A stretch of 64,000 bases of DNA from Phycisphaerales bacterium UBA5793. Lineage in GTDB: Bacteria > Planctomycetota > Phycisphaerae > Phycisphaerales > UBA5793. Below, one piece after another: positions 16,066 through 25,851 of this stretch (the first letter of the stretch is position 1; every line of letters starts with the position of its first letter). The translations under genes and the position numbers were made by a program. Where the stretch lies: assembly GCA_002418285.1 (NCBI GenBank), contig DIDT01000073.1, positions 58,275 through 122,274 on the forward strand, given 5' to 3'. The notes below the pieces were generated by a model. The model saw nothing but the letters and a program-made list of their open reading frames with translations. It did no database searches and was not told the DNA's origin.

Positions 16066-16336
16066 TTAGCACAGAACGAGAATGGTCGGAGTGTCGGGGG
16101 TTACCTTCGTATTCCTTTCGCAGTGCGCTTGCCTATCACCTGCATCCGCTCCGGCACTTGAAGCGTCTCCATCGACGCACACTCTACTTGAAGCGCAGCG
16201 TCCTTTATGCCTTGACGTGTTCTTCGGTGCCTAAGAGTCTCATTTGAGCGTCAAGGGACAAGAGCGACTCGGCCGTTGCACGCTCAAGTACCATGGTGTG
16301 GTATGCGTCATAACAGTATGACGACCTGTGTCTGGG
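16066..16336. other. Gap between immunity gene and HEAT fragment
   Basis: About 270 bp with no supported gene; short frames here lack any recognisable domain. It probably contains the eroded N-terminal part of the HEAT paralogue. Confidence 0.4.
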
Positions 16337-17191
16337 TTACCACTCGAGTAATATGTCGTGGATGGCATCTACTGACGACTCGTGACACGTGCGGGGCGAT
16401 GATGTACCAAACTCCTCCGAAAGCGATCGAGGTATCAAGAATCCCTCATATCCAATAACCGGATTCTTCTCAAGAATCTCCGGCGCTGCTGCGATATCGC
16501 CTAGTCTGGTGCGAAGCAAGGCGTCTTTCTCAATGCCCATGCGCGATCTATGCGCGGCCAGACCAGTTGGCCGTGACCCAACTCGCCCGGGCGCGTTCTT
16601 TCCGAGAGACAGCACGATTTTATCCCGGCGCCGAAATCTCCAGACCCACGAGTGTCGGAGCAAGGACGGTGCCAAGATCAGGTGCATCTGCGGAAGATCG
16701 AACGGCGCGGGGTATTGCATCGACAAGCGGCGCAGGATTTCGTCGTCGCTTGGCGGTGTTCGTACACCGAGGGTCCGATAGAGCGACTCCACGAATCCAC
16801 TTTCCTCACCAGATACGTCGTAGTGCCACGCGTGGGCTGAGACAAACTCACGCGCCAGTGGAATCGTGTATCCCAAGCTGAGATCGCAGATACTCTGCAT
16901 GCGCGCAAGCAATTTCGGCCCAACAATCATCAGGTGGGGTAACAACGTGGGCAAGTAGTATGCCGTCGAAAGATTCAGCGGGTTTCCGTTCGGTCCGACT
17001 GCGGCAATGTAGAAGTGGCATCCACCGTTTGAGAAGTAGTCTGCCCACGCACGGTACGAGCTGCTGTCAACGCGCTGTCTCATCATACCGCTGCCATGTC
17101 GCAGTAAATACGCCGTACTTAGATATCTCCGGAGCGGAACAGACACATCCGAAAGAAGCGAACTAGTTAGCCACGAGTATTGCAACTCCAT
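16337..17191 (-). CDS. Putative immunity protein of the full-length Rhs toxin
   Basis: 284 residues, not recognised as a family. The ATG at 17191 lies 15 bp after the Rhs stop, with AAAGGA just downstream of that stop serving as ribosome site, so the two are co-translated. The protein is soluble, with no signal peptide, and has a mixed alpha/beta look: SSYRAWADYFSNGGCHFYIA, YYLPTLLPHLMIVGPKLLAR, AHAWHYDVSGEESGFVESLY and DEILRRLSMQYPAPFDLPQM. The segment around IAAAPEILEKNPVIGYEGFL is close to the C-terminus. Position immediately behind a polymorphic toxin tip is the whole basis of the functional call. Cytoplasmic neutralisation of the HHMLPQ tip is inferred. Confidence 0.55.
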   Translation of the reverse strand: MELQYSWLTSSLLSDVSVPLRRYLSTAYLLRHGSGMMRQRVDSSSYRAWADYFSNGGCHFYIAAVGPNGNPLNLSTAYYLPTLLPHLMIVGPKLLARMQSICDLSLGYTIPLAREFVSAHAWHYDVSGEESGFVESLYRTLGVRTPPSDDEILRRLSMQYPAPFDLPQMHLILAPSLLRHSWVWRFRRRDKIVLSLGKNAPGRVGSRPTGLAAHRSRMGIEKDALLRTRLGDIAAAPEILEKNPVIGYEGFLIPRSLSEEFGTSSPRTCHESSVDAIHDILLEW

Positions 17192-17206
17192 TTGCTGCGG
17201 GTCCTT

Positions 17207-20200
17207 TCAGCGATCGTGCTCGATCTCGAGGACGTTGTCATCGTCTGCACATGTGTCGTCGCACTTTGCTTCACTTACTAGCGCGGCGAACGCTCGCTGG
17301 TACTCAATATCAGCTAGGCGCGCCTCTTCATTGTGCTGCTCAATCATCTCGGCAGCGGATAGCGCGATATCGGCGATTGGTACATTATCCAGTACTGTCA
17401 TGCACCAAGAAGTCTTGTCACCATATGTATCTGCTCGCGCGCGTTGGTCCCATAAAGAGATGCCGATACTTATGATTGGAGCAAGTCCAGCCGCACTCTT
17501 GAGAAACCGCTTCGGAACGCGTTTTGCGGCTAGTTTGAGCAGCTTGCGTTTTAAGATGCGTACTTCTATGACTCGTTTGCCCCATCGATCGTAAGAGAAC
17601 CGAGTCGCAAAGCCACGCCTCATATAAGAGCGGTACTTGGCCGACTTGCGCATCCCGCGACACTGCGTGAGCAGCTCTGTCTCGTCAGGCACGCGACTGT
17701 GGACCTCTTGAAACTTCGCCAGCCACGCGTTGAAATCCCTATTCCATGCTGGATGCACAGCCCAATGATCAGCGTCCATCAGTAGCCAGCCGAATTGCGG
17801 ACTATCGATGACATCTCCCAATATGGGACGGCATTCCTGTGGCAACATGTGATGCCAGTGCCAAGGCTGTGGAGGCGTGAGTCCCAGCGGGTCCAAGTGA
17901 AACGTCACCCAGCCGTCCACATATGCGTAGAGGCTGAGACCGTCAATATAACCCACCGGATCCCTCTCCAGCCACCTCCCCAGAATCGGGTCGTACCACC
18001 TGAAGCGCACGGTGTACTGGGTCGTCTCCGGGTTGAAAACGTAGCCATCCCAGCCGATCGGGTTGTCAGGGCCGTGGACCAGTGAGCCACCACTTCCCGT
18101 CTTGTTGAATGAGACCTGGCCGTTGGGAAGGGCCGCTTGGGCGGAATTGCCCGTGAGCGCCTGAAGCGTCAGGCGATCGTTGAGATCGAGCGCACCGTCG
18201 CGATTGAGATCCTGCTCGACAACGTAGTTGCTCTGGCCAATCCCGTTGCTCCCGGCGTTGATGGTCGCGACGATGGCGCTGTCATCAGCCGTGCTCGCCG
18301 CGCCGTCGTTGTTCACATCGCCGCCGAAGTGGTGGCGCGCTTTGCCATACGCTTCATAGGTCGTGCGCTCGATTACGCGCGCGTTGCTCGAATCCACCAT
18401 CGCCACGGTGCTGAACTGGGCGTCGCTGAGGTAGTAGAACTCCTCATCGTACGTGCCATCGGCATCGAGATCGCGCCGGCGGAGAACCGCATCATCGATG
18501 TACCGCTTGCCCCAGATCGTCTGGGCCCGCTCATCCTCGGTGAAGCCCGACGACCACGAGCGGTCGATGCGTTCCTCGAGAAGCTGCCAGTTGGCCGAGT
18601 AGTACATGAGCCGCATCTCGTCCAGGTCGGGTCCGCCGACGACGGGGTTGCGCGATCGCTTCACCGTGCGCCAGTGCAGGGCATTGTACTCGTACTCGCC
18701 CAGCGGCGTCGTACCGACGCTGACGGAAGTGAGCCGGTTCCACGCGTCGTGCGTGTAGTACATCGTGTTCGTGCCCGTCTGGTTGGGTGACTCCGTCATG
18801 TTGCCGGCGTCGTCATACGCAAACGGCAGCGCGGGTGGCCCCGTCACCGGCGTGAGGTCCTCGATCTCGTTGGCCGCATTGTGTGTACGAAGTTGGTCTT
18901 CGGTCGATTCGTAGACGCCATCACCATCGCTGTCGCGCCACGAGGTGTCCCAGTTGCCCAGCATATCCAGGGCCCACTTCTGCCCACCGACCGCTGCCGA
19001 CCACGAGCCCCCATCGGCGCCGCGGTCCGCCTGCTGGAGGCGATCGAGGCCGTCATACGAGTAGGCAAAGTCTCGATTGACCCACGTCGCGCCCGGCCGG
19101 GCATCGCTCATCGACAGCCGATTGCTCGTGCGGTCGTAGCTGTAGTCGAGTTCGATCAGCGGCGGCCGGTTCGGCAATCCGCTAAGACCCGTCGTGTACG
19201 AACCATCCACCCACACCTGCTTCTTCACCCGGCCGAAACGATCCCAGCCAGGATACGCGCCCGCGTTCTGCGTCTGATACGCCTGCGTGCGGCGCTTGCC
19301 GTTGTGGCTGACGGTTCGGTCGAGCTGCACATCCGCTGTCGCGTAGTCGACAGCAGCAATCATTCCCAGACCAAGATGCTCGTAAAGCACAAGATCGGTC
19401 TGCGAGCCATCAATGACCATGCGCGTCAGGCGCGCAATGTCATCGTCGAGGCTGTTCTGAGATCCATAGGAGTGATCGAGCACCGTGCCGTCGGGATACG
19501 TCAGCGCGCTCAGTCGGCTGCGATTGCCCAGACCGACGGCGGCCGAGTCGTAGGCGTACTGCACGCGCCGCGTGTTTCCGGTGGGCACGCCGCTGCCGTC
19601 GTGGCTCACCGCCCCGTCGTAGTCCTGGTAGATCTGCTCGATTTGCCAGAGCGGTGAGTAGGCGAACTCGGCCTGGTTCTTTGCGGTTGTTCCCGCCGCG
19701 TCGGTGTACGACGTCACTCGCTGCAGTCGGCCGAAGTCGTCGAACTGAACGCCAATTGAGAGCACCCAGTCGTCAATCGCGCTGCCCTGCCCCAACGTGA
19801 CGGCGTCGAGTGTCACGCGGCCCAGTGCATCGCGACTGTATGCGTGCAGCGTTTCGTTCTGATCCTCGACACTGAGCAGTTCACCCAGCCGGTTGTACTG
19901 GTAAAGGACTTTGTACGCGCGGCTGGTTCCCGCTTCGCCGGTAGTCTCGTCGGGGTAATGCACGGCACCGAGCAGACTGTGGGAGTCGAGCAGAGACCCA
20001 CCCGCGGTCGTCACGCCGTAGATGTACTCCGTCTCCTGCACTTCCGAGCTGTTTGGGCCGGCCGTCTCGGGCAGATGCGCCACTTGCTTGCGGACGTTGC
20101 CGACGCCATCGTAGACAAAGGACGTGACACGGTTCACGTCAGATTGGTCGCCGATGTCGGTCACCTGCCAGCGGTCGAGCGCGCCGCTCCAGGCGATCGT

Positions 20201-23200
20201 GACGCCCGAAGTATCGTCGTAGTTCTCGACGACCGCGACGCGGCGACCCATCATGTCGTAGGCGAACTTCGTCTCTTTCCCCAAAGAATCGATCTGTAGA
20301 TCGACGAGACCGCGCTTGTTGTACGCGGTGGCCTCGATGATGAAGTTGTTCCAGAAATACGAGTCGTAGTCAGGCGAGGTTGAAGGCGGCCAGTCACTTG
20401 GCGGACTCTGGCCCATCTCGAATTCGTTCGAGTTGTAATTGTCGCCCACGCCGAAGTTCGCGCTACGGATGCGCCGGCGAAAGTCGTCGTAGTAGAAGCC
20501 GGCGTAGAGCGGCACGGCGCTGTCTTTGGTCAGCGCGCCGGCGCCGGTCGCGTCATGCAGGCGGTGGAACGTGCTCACTAGGTCCAGCGTCCCTCGTCGC
20601 GGCGAACTCACATCGCGGTCGTATGCGTATTGCGTCTGCTCAATGACCTCGTCGGTCGCGATGCTGCCTGCTACTTCGCCCTGGTTGTCGATCGGCGGCG
20701 AACCGTCGCGACCGGGGCCGTGATCGTACAGCTCACCATCGTGCACGACGTAACGGATCTTCACTCGACCCATTCCGTCATAGTCCGACTTCACGATCGG
20801 CCCGTTCGGGTCCCACATGACCACTGGTCGGCCCACCGGGTCGTACCAGCGGTTTGACTCCAAATACGTCGATTGGGCAACCGTTGGGTCGATCGCGATC
20901 GACTCGCGATACGGCAGGCCGCGCTGACTGAACTCGCGCTTGACATACAGTCCGCGATCAGTCAGATTCTGGTTGATTGCCGTTGGCTCGATCTGAAACA
21001 ACGCCTGTTCGAGCACGCGGTCGAGATTGTCATAGACGACGATCTCATGCGGCGGCAGTGCGGCGATCGTTCGTGTCGGTCTGCTGCGGAAGTCGTAGTA
21101 GACTTCGGTATCGCGGACAACGGGGTCATTGCCGGACAGTTCGCCGGTGAACAGGCGAGTGAGCGTCAGGTTCCCATCGCCTTGCCCCTGAGCGGGGTCG
21201 CCGGTGTGATCCCAGTCATAGAAAAACTGGGCGACCGTATCCATGCTCTGCTCATCCGTGCCGGTGCGCACCTCGAGCACGCGATCGAGTACGTCGTACT
21301 CGTGATACTCGGTGAGCGTGCCGTTTGCGTCAGTCGTGAACTGCACGCGGCCGAGGTCGTCGTACTCAATTGAGGTCATTTCGGGGCTGTGGCCAGTGTC
21401 CCACCAGGTAAGCGTCAATTCAACGAGCCCCGAGAGCGAGTGCGACACCTCCGCACGCGACAGTTGGGCGCCGAGGCTGTAGTCGCCCGCCGCCGGATCG
21501 TAGCTGACGATGTTGCCGATCTCGTAGTCACTCCGGCCGATCACGTCACTGTCCGCGTTGAACCAGGTGACGCTCGCGGGCCCGTTGGTTTCGCTGCCGT
21601 TGGTTGCGGGCAGGATAACGGCGGCGTAGTAGGCGTCGAGCGTGGATCGCCCCGCAAATGGCCGCATCTCGCGGTAGGTGTAGGTCGTCACGTCGCCGGG
21701 CAGCGTAATGCTGCGAATGCGACCGGCGATGTCGTACGCATATGTCGTGGTCAGCGCGCCGCCGTCACTATTGCGACCGAGCCAGTCGTTGTTGGTCAGG
21801 GAAGGCAGATCACCGGAGGAGGGCAGGCCGGCCGTGTCAGAATTTCGAGTAACAGAAAGGGCCTTGCCCGCAGGCTCGTAGGCGCCGGAGACGTCGAACA
21901 AGCGCCTGGTCAGCGAGCCGTCGGCCGAGAGCGACCAGGTGTTGTTGCCGAGCGAGTCGAAGAGTTCGGCGGAGGAATAGACACCGCCAGTGCCTGTGGG
22001 GCCATTCTCAGCTGGCAGTTCAGCCTCGCTCACCATGCTTGTCCACTTGATGGCGTCGCCGGAGTGGAACGCATAGTCAAAAGTTGTAGTTTCGATTTCA
22101 TCCGCAGTCGGCGAGGCGGACTCCGTTCGATAGCGGCGCATTCCAGTGACAAGCCAGGGCCTGGTCGCGTCGAAGTCGCAGTCCCAGATCTTCGTGTAGA
22201 TCGCGAGATCAGAGTCGTAACCCTCGCGGATGCGCTGGCTCTCAACGCGGTGATCGCTGTAGGTGTAGGCGTAGACGAGACCCGAAGTGGTGCTCGGCAC
22301 ATAATCGGCTTCGGTCGAATCCGTGCCGATGGTGTAGTCTGACACGGCGGATGGTTGCATTACGAATGCCGTCTCGCGCAGCGACGTGTATTCGTAGGCG
22401 GTCACCCAGATGCGGCCGTCGGGATCGCCGGACGGACCGGGCTCAATGAGCGCGTACTGCTTCAGATAGGGGGTAGGTGCATCCAATTGCCCCAATTCGG
22501 CCCAGTCGTAGAAGTGATAGCGGTAGACGGACGCCGAACCTCCGACGTACTCATCAATCTGTGTCGTCTTGACACTGCCGACCAGCGGATCGTGATAGGT
22601 GTACTCGAATCGCTGGGTTTCGCCTGAGCCACCGCTGCATCCGCAGCCAGTCTGCACGTATTGGCGAGACACTCTGTTTCCGGGTTCTTCATATGCGACG
22701 ATCTTTGACGCGAGATCGATCAGTTTCGGAGAGCCCGGCGCGCCGAGTTCGTCATCATCGTTGAGCATCAGCAGCGCTGCTGCAGCGGACTCGACATTGG
22801 TGTACCCGAACTCCTCCGCATATGCCTCAATCTGCTCAGCACTGATGATCATCTTCAGTTGATGGTCCTTGCCGACAACAGTGAGACGGCCGTCGCTGTT
22901 GACGCGGCTCGTGACCGACGCATCGTGGTAGCGGTACTGAGTAATCTTGACTCGGTCGATTGGCTCCCCTTGGAGGCCTTCGCCGTCTATCCGTTCACGA
23001 ACGATGACTTGGATGAGGTCTCCCGCGGTACCCACCTCCATCGAATGAAGCTGATTCGGATCACCGTCTGCCTGATACAGATACTCAATCATGTGGGTCT
23101 GTACGGGCACTCCAGCCGGTGTGAACCGAACGACTTGGATTCCTCTCAGTGTCCCATCCAGGCCGTAACGATCGCTCGTATTCCAGAAGAACCGGATCTG

Positions 23201-24793
23201 GGCATCAGGGTTTGAGGGATTTGCGGCACTTCGACAGTCGATCGATGTCAATCTGGCGACCGGCGGCGAGGAGCCAAAATCGGTGTAGTTGTACGTCCAC
23301 GAATTGCCGTACATGTCGCGGCGTTGCTTTATCAACCCGATCTCGTGTGCATCGACGTTGGGTCCGCCACTGGCGAGGAAGTCAATCTCCCAGGCGCCGG
23401 GCTCGATCTGCCGCCATACGTTGTACAGAACCGAATCAACCGTCAAGGTGGTTGGTTTCAGATAGAGATTCGTTGGGCCGGCGGGCCGGTACAGTTGGTC
23501 AACTCCCTGAACGTACTCGACCTTGTCCCACACCGGAGGTGTATTGCACCAAGGCACCTGATTTTGCCCGACTTGAATTTCCTGAATAAACCAGAAGGGA
23601 GTTGCGGTCCAGTTTCGACCGACGAGATTCGCGCCGGTGTAGTCGTATTGGCTGGAGTAATCTCGCCTGATTACCAACGGCCCGCCCGCGAGCGGGATAG
23701 CCGCGTCCGTGAAGCTCTCCCACTTGTCTCCATAGGCAACGTGAACCGGGTCCTTGGTGAGCAACGGGTTGGGGCAAGCCGATCCGCTGCCATCTCCGGT
23801 CCGTGTCCCCGGATCCTTTGTCTGATCTTCGGTGAGCGGTAGTTGTCCGGGATCAAAGGCGCAGAGCAGCCATTGAATCAGATCAGCCAGTGCAGGCGAT
23901 TCGCCACCGAAGTAATCATCGTACAAAGACATAAGCTGTACCATCCACTCGCCCAGCTCGGCGGGATCGCAGCTCGCCGCTTTGGCCACCATGAGACAGC
24001 ACGCTTCCTGATTAAATGTTGCACGCGCATCGTCCGCTTGGGGATTGAATTGAATAAGCTGAAAGTACGTGGAGGCATTCAGATCCGAACAACTGATGTA
24101 GTCGCTGGGGACGACAGTGATCCTGGCTTTCACATTCCGCACGCAGATCTGCTGCCCGCTGCCAGGGTGGTCAAGATCCGGTGGACACTGGAGATCTTCA
24201 GTAGAGAACGCAAATGGAACGTTTACCCACTGAGCCATCTGGCAGGTGTTGATTTGCTGATACAAATCAATGTCAGCTACGTCCGGAAACGGTGCGTCGA
24301 ACACCTGCATCGTCCACTCAGGCTCGAGATTCGTGAATGTTGGGCAGTGCGTAATGATCAGCCCCGGGTCCGTCCATTCGTACTGCTGGTTCTGGCAGTC
24401 CTCGACAAGCGGGATGATACTGCTATGCCACGTGTTGCATGCGCAGAGCGAGAAGTCGCTCGGATTCACGATTGTGGCGTTCGCCTCCCACCAGGTGAAA
24501 TATGGCTTGAGTGTCCAGCCAGTGGCATTTGCGCAATTTCCGCCCTGCGCCATGAACGCATATTCGTACGATACTTCGAAAGTGACGTAGAACTCGGTGC
24601 TCGGTCCGAACGCGACAAAATCAACGCAGGGGTCCTGTGCCCGAGCTACTCCAAGAACCATCATCAGCAGCGCGCCGGCACAGGCGACTCTTACTGAAAC
24701 CGAGCTTAAGTGGCTGGCGGCCATTTGGAATAAGCGCGGGGCGAGCCACTTCAAAGTTCGAGTACTGTCGGGCCGCAATACGCACTGGAGCAT
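17207..24793 (-). CDS. Giant secreted Rhs/YD-repeat polymorphic toxin with a dockerin-like insert and HHMLPQ tip
   Basis: 2,528 residues. The ATG at 24793 has GGAGG 8 bp upstream; a long signal peptide (h-region VACAGALLMMVLGV, cut after ARA near residue 52) directs export. Met24 is an alternative start. Residues ~53-340 are a Cys-rich unrecognised domain; ~345-400 resembles the DUF6531 entry domain (GDKWESFTDAAIPLAGGPLV). About 1,700 residues of YD repeats follow (for example YAYDIAGRIRSITLPG). At ~2156-2215 lie two EF-hand-like dockerin motifs, DVNNDGAAST and DLNRDGALDLNDR. Then come the Rhs core (RFRWYDPILGRWLERDPVGY, ~2262-2281) and the tip with WHWHHMLPQE (~2312), a later DHWAVHPAWN, and a basic C-terminal part. 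The tip is probably a His-Me-finger nuclease; the shell encloses it and delivers it to competitors (family knowledge). Confidence 0.9.
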   Translation of the reverse strand: MLQCVLRPDSTRTLKWLAPRLFQMAASHLSSVSVRVACAGALLMMVLGVARAQDPCVDFVAFGPSTEFYVTFEVSYEYAFMAQGGNCANATGWTLKPYFTWWEANATIVNPSDFSLCACNTWHSSIIPLVEDCQNQQYEWTDPGLIITHCPTFTNLEPEWTMQVFDAPFPDVADIDLYQQINTCQMAQWVNVPFAFSTEDLQCPPDLDHPGSGQQICVRNVKARITVVPSDYISCSDLNASTYFQLIQFNPQADDARATFNQEACCLMVAKAASCDPAELGEWMVQLMSLYDDYFGGESPALADLIQWLLCAFDPGQLPLTEDQTKDPGTRTGDGSGSACPNPLLTKDPVHVAYGDKWESFTDAAIPLAGGPLVIRRDYSSQYDYTGANLVGRNWTATPFWFIQEIQVGQNQVPWCNTPPVWDKVEYVQGVDQLYRPAGPTNLYLKPTTLTVDSVLYNVWRQIEPGAWEIDFLASGGPNVDAHEIGLIKQRRDMYGNSWTYNYTDFGSSPPVARLTSIDCRSAANPSNPDAQIRFFWNTSDRYGLDGTLRGIQVVRFTPAGVPVQTHMIEYLYQADGDPNQLHSMEVGTAGDLIQVIVRERIDGEGLQGEPIDRVKITQYRYHDASVTSRVNSDGRLTVVGKDHQLKMIISAEQIEAYAEEFGYTNVESAAAALLMLNDDDELGAPGSPKLIDLASKIVAYEEPGNRVSRQYVQTGCGCSGGSGETQRFEYTYHDPLVGSVKTTQIDEYVGGSASVYRYHFYDWAELGQLDAPTPYLKQYALIEPGPSGDPDGRIWVTAYEYTSLRETAFVMQPSAVSDYTIGTDSTEADYVPSTTSGLVYAYTYSDHRVESQRIREGYDSDLAIYTKIWDCDFDATRPWLVTGMRRYRTESASPTADEIETTTFDYAFHSGDAIKWTSMVSEAELPAENGPTGTGGVYSSAELFDSLGNNTWSLSADGSLTRRLFDVSGAYEPAGKALSVTRNSDTAGLPSSGDLPSLTNNDWLGRNSDGGALTTTYAYDIAGRIRSITLPGDVTTYTYREMRPFAGRSTLDAYYAAVILPATNGSETNGPASVTWFNADSDVIGRSDYEIGNIVSYDPAAGDYSLGAQLSRAEVSHSLSGLVELTLTWWDTGHSPEMTSIEYDDLGRVQFTTDANGTLTEYHEYDVLDRVLEVRTGTDEQSMDTVAQFFYDWDHTGDPAQGQGDGNLTLTRLFTGELSGNDPVVRDTEVYYDFRSRPTRTIAALPPHEIVVYDNLDRVLEQALFQIEPTAINQNLTDRGLYVKREFSQRGLPYRESIAIDPTVAQSTYLESNRWYDPVGRPVVMWDPNGPIVKSDYDGMGRVKIRYVVHDGELYDHGPGRDGSPPIDNQGEVAGSIATDEVIEQTQYAYDRDVSSPRRGTLDLVSTFHRLHDATGAGALTKDSAVPLYAGFYYDDFRRRIRSANFGVGDNYNSNEFEMGQSPPSDWPPSTSPDYDSYFWNNFIIEATAYNKRGLVDLQIDSLGKETKFAYDMMGRRVAVVENYDDTSGVTIAWSGALDRWQVTDIGDQSDVNRVTSFVYDGVGNVRKQVAHLPETAGPNSSEVQETEYIYGVTTAGGSLLDSHSLLGAVHYPDETTGEAGTSRAYKVLYQYNRLGELLSVEDQNETLHAYSRDALGRVTLDAVTLGQGSAIDDWVLSIGVQFDDFGRLQRVTSYTDAAGTTAKNQAEFAYSPLWQIEQIYQDYDGAVSHDGSGVPTGNTRRVQYAYDSAAVGLGNRSRLSALTYPDGTVLDHSYGSQNSLDDDIARLTRMVIDGSQTDLVLYEHLGLGMIAAVDYATADVQLDRTVSHNGKRRTQAYQTQNAGAYPGWDRFGRVKKQVWVDGSYTTGLSGLPNRPPLIELDYSYDRTSNRLSMSDARPGATWVNRDFAYSYDGLDRLQQADRGADGGSWSAAVGGQKWALDMLGNWDTSWRDSDGDGVYESTEDQLRTHNAANEIEDLTPVTGPPALPFAYDDAGNMTESPNQTGTNTMYYTHDAWNRLTSVSVGTTPLGEYEYNALHWRTVKRSRNPVVGGPDLDEMRLMYYSANWQLLEERIDRSWSSGFTEDERAQTIWGKRYIDDAVLRRRDLDADGTYDEEFYYLSDAQFSTVAMVDSSNARVIERTTYEAYGKARHHFGGDVNNDGAASTADDSAIVATINAGSNGIGQSNYVVEQDLNRDGALDLNDRLTLQALTGNSAQAALPNGQVSFNKTGSGGSLVHGPDNPIGWDGYVFNPETTQYTVRFRWYDPILGRWLERDPVGYIDGLSLYAYVDGWVTFHLDPLGLTPPQPWHWHHMLPQECRPILGDVIDSPQFGWLLMDADHWAVHPAWNRDFNAWLAKFQEVHSRVPDETELLTQCRGMRKSAKYRSYMRRGFATRFSYDRWGKRVIEVRILKRKLLKLAAKRVPKRFLKSAAGLAPIISIGISLWDQRARADTYGDKTSWCMTVLDNVPIADIALSAAEMIEQHNEEARLADIEYQRAFAALVSEAKCDDTCADDDNVLEIEHDR
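17957..18230 (-). repeat. 274-bp direct repeat of the Rhs core, copy 2 (full-length gene)
   Basis: Gap-free partner of 15533-15806 in the same orientation. Recombination between the two would delete 2,424 bp, removing the present tip and its immunity gene and joining the shell to the orphan tip. Confidence 0.8.
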
Positions 24794-25158
24794 CAGCTGT
24801 GCCTCCGCTAAGTTGGAAATCTGCGTCTCCGGTCAACAAAGTGGTCGCCAGCCCGGAGAGCTGCCGGCAAGCATGCAGAGAAGTGCGGCAAGGTAGCCGA
24901 CGTAGGAGTGATGTGTCAACTACGGGTGCACAAAAAATGCAAATACATAGGTTGGAGACACCCGCGCATATTGTCAGTAAGCCCAGTGTAAACGCAAGAC
25001 TTATGAGCGGTCGTGCATCGGAGAAAAACTATATTGTATGCAGAAGTATGGTACCCAGTACTTGACATTGGCAGAGCCGTGCGTCAATGTATGTGTATTG
25101 CAGAGCGTCAAAGGCTCGATGTGCGATTGAAACTGTCGTGTCAGAAGCGGAGCTACGT
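24794..25158. other. Divergent intergenic region upstream of the Rhs gene
   Basis: 365 bp between the Rhs start and the small secreted protein, with lower GC than the flanks from about 24940 to 25080. It contains a TTGACA at 25062-25067 facing right, without a convincing -10, and a TTGACA facing the Rhs gene at about 24916-24921 (reverse complement), also with a weak -10. No gene is supported; this is the likely promoter region for both sides. Confidence 0.35.
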
Positions 25159-25851
25159 ATGAAAGCTGCTATTGCGTGCGTGCTGGTGGTGAGCGCGATG
25201 GGGATGTCTCTGATCGCATTCAGGGAGGCAGCGACGACGGTGCGCCAAGCACAAGGACCGACATCGGCGCTCGCAGTCGAGCTAGGACTTGATCCTGACA
25301 CCCTGGCAGTCGTGGGGTGCGATGCATCCGATGCCGATCACGTTCTTCGTCGGCTGGACGAGGCGAGCGCGATCCGCACCGAATACGGACTGGCGCTCGC
25401 GCATGTTGAAGAAGCTGCGCAGGCGCTCGCAGCGGCGGCTGAAGTTCTGGCCGGTGATCCTGACGATCGAACATTTCGCTCCCAGTATCTCCAAGCTGTG
25501 GAAGCTGCTCAGAGAGTGAACGAAAGCGCGGCTGGGATTCGACGCGAGCTTGCTCAAGCTGCATTTGAGGGGCTGTCGTATGAGTCGTTCAGGGATTGGG
25601 GCATTTGTCAGTCCACGCGGCACTTGTCCGTCCCACGGTCATTCTCGCTTGCGCCGCGCCAGCCGGCGCAAGCAGAAGCACTGGAGCGATGCCTGGTGGC
25701 GGAGCGACGGGCGGTGCGCCGGGGAGAGCAGCTCGCGCCTGAGATGGAGCAGAACCTCGTCACCGCGAGGTTGGATCCACGGGTGGTGACGGCGGAGGAG
25801 CGTCGATCGGCACACGTGGCACTCATACAGAGCATCTTCGATCGATTTTGA
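25159..25851 (+). CDS. Small exported or membrane-anchored helical protein, unknown function
   Basis: 230 residues from the ATG at 25159, which has GGAG 7 bp upstream; the frame is open from 25087 but the first 24 codons precede the signal-like start. MKAAIACVLVVSAMGMSLIA is a signal peptide or anchor. The rest is strongly helical and rich in Ala, Glu and Arg (HVEEAAQALAAAAEVLAGDP, YLQAVEAAQRVNESAAGIRR), perhaps a coiled coil in the periplasm. No family is recognised. It stands alone, divergent from the Rhs gene. Confidence 0.55.
   Translation: MKAAIACVLVVSAMGMSLIAFREAATTVRQAQGPTSALAVELGLDPDTLAVVGCDASDADHVLRRLDEASAIRTEYGLALAHVEEAAQALAAAAEVLAGDPDDRTFRSQYLQAVEAAQRVNESAAGIRRELAQAAFEGLSYESFRDWGICQSTRHLSVPRSFSLAPRQPAQAEALERCLVAERRAVRRGEQLAPEMEQNLVTARLDPRVVTAEERRSAHVALIQSIFDRF

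Noticed and set aside
18881..24697. Long plus-strand frames opposite the Rhs gene (for example 18881-19657, 21389-22342, 23843-24697)
   Set aside because: Antisense shadows of YD-repeat codons, full of Val/Arg/Gly runs with no domain.
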